In this document: positions 56,066 through 64,000 of the stretch, in pieces
Position numbering within the stretch: position 1 is the stretch's first letter
Layout: each line of letters starts with the position of its first letter
Assembly (NCBI GenBank): GCA_963971575.1
Contig: OZ020612.1
Coordinates: forward strand, 65,718,869-65,782,868
Direction of reading: 5' to 3'
Length of the DNA: 64,000 nt
From: Liopterus haemorrhoidalis
Lineage: Eukaryota > Arthropoda > Insecta > Coleoptera > Dytiscidae
The notes under the pieces: model-generated
Seen by the model: the letters and a program-made list of their open reading frames with translations, nothing else
Told to the model about the DNA's origin: nothing
Databases searched by the model: none
Position numbers and translations under genes: made by a program

Positions 56066-56633
56066 ACACTGGTCAACACAATTTTTGCTGACTTACATCT
56101 AAGACTTGTTTCTTACTAATTTGGTGCTGCTGAACTCAAATATCACATCAGTTTGCGTATCACATCAGCTGTGGCCACCACAGGACCTACCGCCATCATA
56201 AAGTACTTGTATAAAATACATTCTAGCAGCAGAGTAGAAATAACATGGCCTAATATTTTCAACAGATATTATTTATCATGTCCATGGAAACGTTACATAT
56301 AAGTATGAAAAAATAGATACTTAGAAAAAATTTCGAAAAATTTTTCAAATTTTTTTCGTTTTATCAAAAAATGTCTCAAATAAAAGTTGTTAGTTGTTGC
56401 TTTTATAGCAACTTTTGTTAAATAAATTTTTTCGAAATATTTTTCTGTTGTGAAATATTTGCAAAAATCTTAAAATCGACACTAGTATACTCCCATTTCT
56501 AGTCAATCATAAAACAAAAATTTTTGATAGGCAGAAACTGTTAACATTTTTGAAATAAGCACCCAAAATTAAAATTTTAAATTAAGTAGCAGATCTAAGT
56601 CAGCAAAAAAAGTTTAAATTTGTTGACCAGTGT
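56066..56633. mobile_element. TIR element split by family-1 copy D
   Basis: TIRs ACACTGGTCAACA / TGTTGACCAGTGT, with further inverted similarity (TTTGCTGACTTA, ATCT). The family-1 fragment D (56163-56508) sits inside. TSD unclear, though a TA at each end is within a base or two, so Tc1/mariner-type is possible. Confidence 0.75.
56163..56508 (+). mobile_element. Helentron-like family 1, copy D (3'-truncated)
   Basis: Starts with the family-1 hairpin GCTGTGGCCACCACAGG and follows copy C to AAATCGACACTAGTATACTC then CCATTTCTAGTCAA, where it ends before the GACA tract. Confidence 0.85.
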
Positions 56634-56999
56634 TATTTTTACCCCAAAGGTCAATTTATACTTCCTTCGTCCGAAAATATGGTATACATTACTTAAAAGA
56701 TGTGGGATTAACGAATGTAATATTATCTTGATCTTTTTTTGTTTTTATTTCTAAAGAAGTGGTTGCTGTACATGTTCAAACTCATACAGAGAAAAAAAAA
56801 AAAAAAAAAATCGCGTAGTTTTGACAAATAAAGTGTCACCCGCTGTTCTAACAAAATGGCGAATTTTGATCAAAATTGTGTTGAATTGCAAGCAAGAAGT
56901 TCTAAATTAACTTAAATAACAACAGCCAAATAGTCCAGATTTTAATGTATATTGAATCTTGGCTTTTTTAATTCTATAAAATCCTTACAACATACAGAT

Positions 57000-57200
57000 A
57001 GAGCTGGGCAAAAATTAAATACTTTTGTAATTAATTACTAATTAAATAACTTTGTCCCACAAAGTAATTTGTAATTGAATTTCTTTGTAAATAAAAGTAA
57101 TTGTATTCAATATAATTGCAATGTATTCAAAATACTTTTTAAATTTTGAAAAATAATTGATAAAGTAATTGTTTTTGGTAATTTAATAACATAATATAAT
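57000..57200 (+). repeat. hAT-type terminal fragment
   Basis: Begins TAGAGCTGGGCAAAAATTAA, a common hAT end pattern, followed by repeated GTAATTAATTAC-like phrases. No matching right end. Confidence 0.45.
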
Positions 57201-57849
57201 ATAATTAATTCTGCTTCTCTTGCGGCTTCTATAAAAGAGCAACTGGTTAGTATTTTCTACCTGGTAAGCCACTGACTACGAGATCTTCCATCAGTTTTTT
57301 CCTCTTTTAAATTTATTTTTTCACAAAAATAATTCAGGAGTGGATTTTTTTAAAATATTTGAGTTAATAATTTATCTTAACAAAAATTAAGAAGTAAAAA
57401 TTTGCATTTCAAAGTATGTAGATGCAAATCTGGAATTTGCTTGAATTTTGTAAAGTAAGAGAAGTAGTGGACTGGACTATAACGATAATTTATGTGTAGG
57501 CGAGTGGAGAGTAAGTCTCGTGCTGTTACTTCATTAATAATTTCCTCTTTAATTAGTTGGATTATGAATTATGAAAGGTTTCATGAGAGAAAATAATATA
57601 CAACCATAATAAAATATTTGCATTACGGAACTTGCTTAGATATTTTTAACATCAAGTAAAATAATATTCTATTAACACAAAAAATAATTGCTAGTTAGTC
57701 AACGAAAACAAGTAACAGAATATCTCTCAAAAACGAATGTCTAATATGAATTGTACCTAATGCTCAAATAAAAAGATGTCCAGTTCATCTTTTCAGGGAT
57801 CAAGTTATGGATAAAATAAGCCTCTCTATGATATCGTACATTAATGGTA
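57201..57849. other. Unassigned stretch
   Basis: No supported gene or repeat. Confidence 0.4.
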
Positions 57850-57857
57850 GTTATAAC

Positions 57858-58125
57858 TAGGGTGACCAGATTTCAGTGAAGGGAAACCGGGACACAGGAA
57901 AAAAAAGAAGGTCTTTGTTTCCTCCCAGATCCAAGTGAAGAGCAAAAAAAAAGGTCCTCACCTCCCAAATTCAAAGTGAAGAGCAAAAAAAAAAGGTCCT
58001 CACCTATCCAAATTCAAACTGAAGAGCAAAGGGATTCAAAAACCGGGACAATCGGGCGTCCCGAGGACAGTCTTCGGGACACCGGGACAATTGATGACCG
58101 AAAACCAGGACGGATGGTCACCCTA
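57858..58125. mobile_element. hAT MITE containing minisatellite units
   Basis: TIRs TAGGGTGACCA / TGGTCACCCTA with perfect (and self-palindromic) 8-bp TSDs GTTATAAC (57850-57857 and 58126-58133). 268 bp. Its interior holds three tandem units of the AAGGTCCTCACCTC..GAGCAAAAAAAA motif, then GGGACA-rich subterminal repeats. Confidence 0.95.
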
Positions 58126-58212
58126 GTTATAACCCACCACAGATTATAAAATTCTTATACAAAACTAGCTGCCTCGGATTTGCTCGAGGTAGCTGTAAAC
58201 GTTTCTATTACA

Positions 58213-58358
58213 GTGTCTGATAGCTTAAAAATCTTAAATTGTCGGTCGAATTATAACGCAATGAACCCCCCCAATGAACGGGGGGGTTCATTGCGAACGG
58301 CTAGTGCGAATTCGTTATAATGCGACCGACAATTTAAGATTTTTAAGCTATCAGACAC
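58213..58358. repeat. Long palindrome at the Tigger remnant's 5' side
   Basis: Outer arms 58213-58257 and about 58312-58358 (GTGTCTGATAGCTTAAAAAT, TTAAATTGTCGGTCG and complements) enclose an inner stem GCAATGAACCCCCC / GGGGGGTTCATTGC (58258-58272 with 58280-58294) and a 7-base loop. A 17-base bulge lies on the right side. A strong stem-loop by inspection. Confidence 0.9.
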
Positions 58359-59014
58359 ATTGACAAAGCGTGGAATGAAGTCACCCAGTCGTGTATGAAG
58401 GGTGTTTGGACAAGATTGTTCAGTGAAATTGCTGAAGTTCACTGCAATCATGAAAATTATGTTGAAAATATCATCGAAGATATTAATATATAGCCATTCC
58501 AATTTAGCCATCGAAGGTTTTGATGAAGATGATATTCAGACTTTGTTAAAATCACACGGCGAACCTTTGACTAATGAAGAGCTGCAGGAAATGGACTGCC
58601 ATACGTCCCTAGAAAATGACAAACCTGTTCCCGTCCGAAATTTAACTGTTAAAACCATCGAAAAGGCCCTTTCTCTTCACAATCCATGCATGGAGTTGTT
58701 AGAAGAGAACGACAAAGATTACGAGCGGGTGAGTGCTGTTCAACGTGGCTGTAATGCATTACTTGACAATTAACAGCAAATTTTGCGCAATAAACGTAGA
58801 GAGGCCAAACAAGGGAATCTTTTTGCAACGTGGAACAAAATAAATAAATTATTAATTATTTAATGTATGCCTTTTTGTTATTCTTAATGTTTATTTAATA
58901 AATAAAGTGTTTTTCGAGTTTTACAATGTTTCTTTCAAAAATCCCTCGTCGATTGCGAAATTTCACTTAATGCGATCATGTCCAGTATCCTCCGCGTTGA
59001 ACGGGGGTAACCTG
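58275..59014 (+). mobile_element. pogo/Tigger-like element remnant
   Basis: The right end GCGTTGAACGGGGGTAACCTG is followed by TA (59015-59016). On the left the GGGGGGTTCATTGCGAAC sequence near 58281 resembles the inverted right end but is diverged and merged with the palindrome, so the left end is uncertain. Confidence 0.6.
58359..58773 (+). pseudogene. Tigger-type transposase C-terminal part
   Basis: The frame from 58359 reads HIDKAWNEVTQSCMKGVWTR then LFSEIAEVH (the W-x-x-V-x-x-x-x-x-x-x-x-W block after the core). It hits a stop near 58491, then another frame gives LAIEGFDEDDIQTLLKSHGE, PLTNEELQEMD, ending at 58773. This is the typical acidic tail with T-N-E-E-L. N-terminal HTHs and DDE core missing. 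Confidence 0.8.
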
Positions 59015-59016
59015 TA

Positions 59017-60160
59017 TATAATTTTGATTTAGTTTATGCTCCTCAGCAATATTATTGGTTTGGAAATAAGAGCGTGAGGAGCTAATACTGATGAAATAAG
59101 AAAATTCAGAAATTCGACTGGATAGTCAATGGCATCTTACTAAACTACAACCATGTCGACAGACATGTAAGTATGTGATAGAGACTAAAATTGACCCAAG
59201 AGTACACTGTATAAGTGTAAAGAATGTGATTAAGTTGTATTTTTCCTAGCACCCTGCGTAATATATGCTTAAATATTACTCATATATTTATATATACGTT
59301 GTACACACGATTTGACGGGCACTTTTGGGAACCCCATTGCGTTCCGGGGACTGACATTGGTAGCGTCATTAGCGTCATGGTAAATACGCTCCTGGGCGTC
59401 TGCAGAGATTTTTTTACCTTTATATTCGTATATCCTCTGTAGCAAACATTTTCTTTGCTGATCTCGGAGAGGGAAGAATTTTTTACGTCTTGTTAGATAT
59501 TCCATCATTTTGTAGGTACTGTATGTGTATCAATTGTAACATTGTTATAGCTGGCATATTGCAGGGAATATACAAACATGTAGTTTGTGTTGAGAAATAC
59601 ATGAGTTCGTTATAGATTCAGGTAGCAATATCGCAGCTCATTGTCATATTTAATACATTAATTAGTCGTAGAGGCATAATGCATAGGCAAACACATCTAT
59701 CAGTTGATATATCATACTGACATATTCATACATTAGTTCGTCATGCACAATCCGTTATTATTACACCGACTATGAAACTGTCTACCGGCGCAAGGTCGCA
59801 CTAAAACATTTATATCTACACGATAACAATACATAGATTTCCAAATGCCATTTTCCTCAATCATTGTATGTTTGTATTCCTGAGAAAATGTAGATCGACA
59901 GAAGATATTATAAAGTAAATAGCTCTTTCTTAGCATAAGCTGGAAAACATTTATCTACAGGCAAATTGTCATAAGAGAGATTCTTTCTGGTGGTATTGTA
60001 TAGAATTTGAAAAATAAACACATTGTAACTACATCCGTTATTATAGGGAAAATAAAATATAAGAAACAACAAACCAAGGCATGAAAATATAATTAAATTC
60101 CTTCTAAATGTCAGATTAAAAGTGTCATCCGAAATAATTCTTAACGGATCGTTGTGCCTT
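59017..60160. other. Unassigned stretch with one unrecognised frame
   Basis: A 79-codon minus-strand frame (59269-59508) has better codon texture than its AT-rich surroundings and ends VQRIYKYMSNI, but matches no family I know. No splice sites or repeat partner supported. Confidence 0.3.
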
Positions 60161-60164
60161 TGTA

Positions 60165-60730
60165 ATGGGTGTTTTTTTTAGAGGTATAGAACTTTAAATT
60201 GCAATAAAACAACGATGGATTATTCGATTGACATGAATTTTTTTTTATTCGAAAGATAATCTTGTGGCATTACATTTTAAATATGATTTCTGGCATATGA
60301 CCGCCACGGCTGGCTCGGATGTAGTCCAATCTGGACGTCCAATTTTCGATGACTTTTTCCTACATTTGTGGCCGTATATCGGCAATAACACAGCGAATGT
60401 TGTCTTCCAAATGGTCAAGCGTTTGTGGCTTATCCGCATAGACCAATGACTTTACATAGCCCCACAGAAAGTAGTCCAGCGGTGTTAAATCACAAGATCT
60501 TGGAGGCCAATTCACAGGTCCAAAACGTGAAATTAGGCGGTCACCAAACGTGTCTTTCAATAAATCGATTGTGGCACAAGCTGTGTGACATGTTGCGCCG
60601 TCTTGTTGGTATGATTTAATGTAATGCCACAAGATTATCTTTCGAATAAAAAAAAAATTCATGTCAATCGAATAATCCATCGTTGTTTTATTGCAATTTA
60701 AAGTTCTATACCTCTAAAAAAAACACCCGT
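60165..60730 (-). mobile_element. DD41D mariner deletion derivative, copy 2
   Basis: TA (60163-60164 and 60731-60732) flanks the same roughly 105-base TIRs as 23721-24285, from ATGGGTGTTTTTTTTAGAGG inward. 566 bp against 565 bp, almost identical, inverted orientation. Confidence 0.95.
60262..60680 (-). pseudogene. DD41D transposase C-terminal third, copy 2
   Basis: The minus-strand frame opens in the TIR and continues through SYQQDGATCHTACATIDLLK and WPPRSCDLTPLDYFLWGYV (second and third catalytic Asps 41 residues apart). At ADIRPQM a TTG-to-TAG change gives a stop absent from copy 1; the remaining EKVIENW...EIIFKM block follows in frame. A further Arg-to-Cys difference from copy 1 is visible (NIRC against NIRR). 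Confidence 0.93.
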
Positions 60731-60778
60731 TATATATAGTAAATGCACATCTATACTAGAGATGGTAATTTCCACTTA

Positions 60779-61897
60779 TGGTGTGATTATGGTCCAACAT
60801 GTAAATCTTACAGAATTAAAGGCTAAATGAATCTTTAACTTCGACTGTTAAATTATTTAAAATTTTGCTATTATGGTCAACTAAATTTAAATACTTCAGC
60901 TACAGTATTGTGACCTTGTTAGAGGCTAATTAAGTAACGTTCAACTGAGCATTGTCTGTTTCTGTATGTGCGCATTGAACAAAGAGATAAAGCAATAGTA
61001 AAGACATGTTAATTTAGTGTTTTTAGTGCTGGCTGTTAAGACATATAACGTGATATAACCAAAAACTTACATAACAAAAAAATACATAACAAAATGAATT
61101 CAAAGTACATGATATTTATTAAACCATGTTTACAATATTTACCCAAAAATAATAAATAGTAAAAGTATAATTTTAAGATAAAAATGTATGTTCATAGGTA
61201 ATTTTCATACAAAATAACACACATGGCTTAAGCGATTCGTAATGATCCTGCATACTTGGTTTATAGCTTTGCTTAAACTACTCTGGCTCATGCAATTAAA
61301 AATGGAGTTCCCCACAGCTTTTTGGTCAGAACCAGTTGGCAAAAAGTTGATAGTTCCTAACACTTTGAGATGTAGTGGAAGTTCGTCTTGCCTTGCAGGT
61401 TGTCCGTTATTTAGTGGTTGCAAAATTTCGTAGAAAATCAATTCTTTTGACAGCTGAAAAAAACATTCTAAAATCTCATTAGCCATTTCAAATGGATTTT
61501 CTGTGTCTCTTATAAATCTTCGTTCTTTGCGAAGATTGTTCCTAAAAATACAAAGTACATATGTTTGATAATTTATAATGTTTATAAATTTATGTTTTAT
61601 TACCTGTCGTCATCTTCCTCGGCAATTAAATGGACTAAAACATGGATCAATTCCATTTTCTTGTAAATAAAAATGTTTAACTTAAATACAATTTCGGGAA
61701 ACGTTACAATCTGATCCAGTGTCAAACATAACCTCAAATTTAGCGCTATAGAGAGATATATCTAGCTGTAGCTAACAGAAAAATTTAAGCATTTATTTAA
61801 CGTTAAATGGTGACCGTAATTGCACTTCACGCTTAAGTCTGTGACCTTAACATTTAAAGAGCTTAAATATTTAACTGAAATAACCATAATCGCACCA
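60779..61897 (-). mobile_element. PIF/Harbinger element with TTA TSD
   Basis: TIRs TGGTGTGATTATGGT / ACCATAATCGCACCA with TTA on both sides (60776-60778 and 61898-61900), the canonical Harbinger TSD. 1.1 kb. Retains an N-terminal piece of the nuclease on the minus strand. GTTAAA/TTTAAC motifs recur near both ends. Confidence 0.92.
61205..61486 (-). pseudogene. HARBI1-like nuclease N-terminal fragment
   Basis: Contains DELPLHLKVLGTINFLPTGS then AVGNSIFNCMSQSSLSKAIN, the region before the catalytic DDE of Harbinger nucleases (P-x-x-x-K-L-L-x-x-L-x-F-x-A-T-G-S...x-x-S-Q-S-S-x-S-R). It stops before the catalytic core, so non-functional. Fully inside the TTA-flanked element. Confidence 0.88.
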
Positions 61898-62137
61898 TTA
61901 GTTTACAAATCGGCTAAGTGGGTATCGTTTAGTTTACCCAGTTCAGTAAACGGAACCCGAAAATTAGCTTCTTTGAAAGTCACTTAGCTCCCTCCCATCT
62001 ATTCTTCGACACGATTGTTAGTTTCCAATATGGACGTGGTACGTCTCCTACTGCCTGCATTTTCATTTTATGAATTCAAGACGTAATATAACTTGTTGAT
62101 AAACTTTGTCTCTCTCTCTTCCTCATTGTCTTGCTTT

Positions 62138-62530
62138 AGATAGCAAATCAGGTAAATGTTGTATATACCGATTTTTCCAAAGCTCTTGATACAATCTCCA
62201 AATTATCAATGAATATTTTTAAATTTTTGGACTTTCACCAGCACTGATAGCGTTATTGTCGTCGTATCTTCTAGATCGTAATCTACCTGTTTGCTATTGT
62301 GGTCATACAACCTCATCTTTTAAAATCACTTCCGGAGTCCCACAAGGATCAAATTTAGGTCCTCTTCTTTTTTAAATATTTATTGATGATATTAATAATG
62401 TAATAGTCAGTGAACGATTAGTTTTTGCCGATGATCTCAAAATTTTTCGAACTATCTCTTCAAATAATGGCCACATTCTTCAAAACGACTTGGAAAATAT
62501 CACTAACTCGACCATATTGGGGTTGCATAT
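62138..62530 (+). pseudogene. Jockey-type LINE reverse-transcriptase fragment
   Basis: VNVVYTDFSKALDTI (RT block with first catalytic Asp), then after a shift LLSSYLLDRNLPVCYCGHTT, SGVPQGSNLGPLLF with a stop where Leu is expected, IFIDDINN, and FADDLKIFRTISSN with the catalytic F-A-D-D, then LQNDLENI. Palm domain largely readable. Both ends truncated. Confidence 0.9.
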
Positions 62531-62544
62531 AGCATATTAGCCCT

Positions 62545-62725
62545 GTTAACCCTGCTACGTCTACCTTCATTGCTCTCAGCCAGGATTAGCCTCTCGCTCA
62601 GATACGCCTGAAGGACTCAGATGAGGTAAGATGGGACCTTTCTGTTTCTTAGTTCCTTAACTATCCTTCTCCAAGAGGCCGTGTTAAAAGCGTTCTTGAC
62701 GTTGAAGGTTTCCTTAATGGTTTCT
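62545..62725 (-). pseudogene. R1-type LINE reverse-transcriptase fragment
   Basis: Minus strand: IKETFNVKNAFNTASWRRIV (the D-V-x-N-A-F-N-S-x-x-W block of R1-clade RTs; the catalytic Asp is Asn here), then YLI and LQAYLSERLILAESNEG. Abuts the plus-strand Jockey-type fragment, so two LINE insertions meet head to head. Confidence 0.75.
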
Positions 62726-62847
62726 CATGTAAAAAATAGTGCTTTATCAACACTTTCTTCCATTGAAGCAAATAAACACAAACGTATCCGTTTCTGAACG
62801 CTGTTAAAAATGTACTCTTTCACTGATTTATTTGAAACTTAGGCCCA

Positions 62848-63000
62848 GTTGCACAGTAACCGCTTAAGTTTTTATTTAGGCTTAAGTTTTAGTTTATGGT
62901 TTAGTTGTTGCACAGTTTCAGTTTTTGGTTTAAACTTAAGCTTAAACAGGAAAATACTTAAGCGGTAGATTTGTTTGGTTTAATCCAAAATAAACTGTCA
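62848..63000 (+). repeat. Harbinger-like left end with TTA flank
   Basis: TTA then GGCCCAGTTGCACAGTAACC, followed by repeated GCTTAAGTTT / AAACTTAAGC motifs to about 62970. The end type resembles PIF/Harbinger. No right end found before the window edge. Confidence 0.5.
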
Positions 63001-64000
63001 AATAGGACAGGTTATGTGTCATATTAAAATTGGTCAGATTAATTTGATTGAATGAAAATGTTATATATTAATATATTTTGCCGCATACCAGTCTATAGGC
63101 ATCGGTATGATTATATTAATCAATGAGATGATGAAAAATTTTACAATAGATTTCAAGTAAATAGTAATATTAAGTAAATAAAGTTGTAATTAAATATTAT
63201 GTCATATTAAACATTTAATTAACCATCCTACTAATAGGTAAGTTAGTGCCTTGGTACACAAATACCTAATATTTTATGAAATAATATTTACAGGAACCAC
63301 GCATTCACTTCAATACAAATCCTACGATATTATATTATTGGAAGTATGTTAATGGTAAGGGAGTTTACTGGTTGCCATAAATGTACAGCTTCAAAAGATA
63401 TAGGAAAAATATCGAGAAATATCTCAATTTGTACCTTGCGTCATCAATATATTAAAATGCCTAATATTCAAATGGAACAGTTTAATGTACGCCACGACTT
63501 TTGCTATATCGCACGGATTTTTCAATTGATTGAGCATTCTTCCAGATCTAGAAGCAGATTTTAATTTTATAAACAATATACCTAATACAGTAATAATTCA
63601 AAACAGAAAATATAATAATAACATTCGAGTTAGGAACAATAATAAATGTTTATTTTTCTAATTTATAATGTATAAATAATAAAATTCTTTATAAATGTAA
63701 ATATCTTGTCTATGACCTGCCGGTAATTTAAAATTTATTAATTCTAACTCTTTTTCTGAGCATTCTGCCATTGAACCACCTCCACTCACTTTCAGTGAAT
63801 ACTTATTGTCGGCTTTTTTTTTTTTTTTTTTCTTCTTGTACATGTTTTAGTTTTCTTTCATATATATATTTTAATATTCTGCTTCTCTGTAAGAGTGACC
63901 GATTACATTGAATACATCATGTATGTTCGTCCAAGGAGATTTTTTTTCTTCCACAACATTTAATTTATTTTTTTACACACAATAATATATTGTATTTATA
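63001..64000. other. Unassigned AT-rich end of window
   Basis: No supported gene. The 72-codon plus frame at 63346-63564 matches nothing I recognise. A long poly(T) lies at about 63813-63831. Confidence 0.35.

Overview
The window reads as AT-rich insect (arthropod) nuclear DNA in which almost everything recognisable is transposable-element material. Evidence for a eukaryote: spliced-exon structure with consensus acceptor and donor, no operons or bacterial-style gene packing, several mariner/Tc1, hAT, PIF/Harbinger and pogo/Tigger elements with their diagnostic target-site duplications (TSDs), LINE fragments with 3' (ATT)n tails, and (GACA)n-bearing repeats of the DINE-1/Helentron kind common in insects. 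The only convincing host coding sequence is one exon on the minus strand (28905-29097) of a class B G-protein-coupled receptor, most like the CRF-type diuretic hormone (DH44) receptor. The remainder would then be introns or flanking DNA of that gene or intergenic DNA.

Layout. 0-10 kb: a LINE 3' remnant, a THAP-domain element, two Tc1/mariner-type deletion derivatives, two hAT elements of one family (TAGAGATGGG ends), and a hAT (7969-9600) split by a LINE. 10-17 kb: a mariner scrap, a Helentron-like family-1 element split by a Harbinger, and repeats F and G. 18-19.4 kb: the best-preserved transposon, a DD41D mariner whose transposase has one in-frame stop. 21-28.8 kb: Helentron-like family-2 copies, a hAT MITE split by a DD41D MITE, and a Tc1-type MITE split by a family-2 copy. 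28.9-29.1 kb: the receptor exon. 30-36 kb: MITEs, a third TAGAGATGGG hAT carrying a second THAP module, a composite hAT, and a mariner remnant. 37-41 kb: a 1.8-kb non-coding element with terminal inverted repeats (TIRs), a pogo/Tigger derivative and LINE pieces. 42-49.7 kb: a LINE split by a hAT and bounded by a DD37D element, a family-2 copy and an antisense LINE mosaic. 50-64 kb: a long hairpin-forming inverted repeat, a Harbinger MITE, a DD34D mariner, family-1 copies, a hAT MITE, a Tigger remnant with a palindrome, a second DD41D MITE nearly identical to the first, a Harbinger element and Jockey/R1-type reverse-transcriptase fragments.

How parts relate: apart from the receptor exon and the single-stop DD41D transposase, the transposase and LINE genes are broken, usually by internal deletion, frameshift or 5' truncation. 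Intact TIRs and clean TSDs show that many were mobilised in trans. No complete host gene, rRNA, functional tRNA, CRISPR array or origin was seen. Homology calls are from reading translations and were not tested by database search. Boundaries of non-TIR repeats are approximate.
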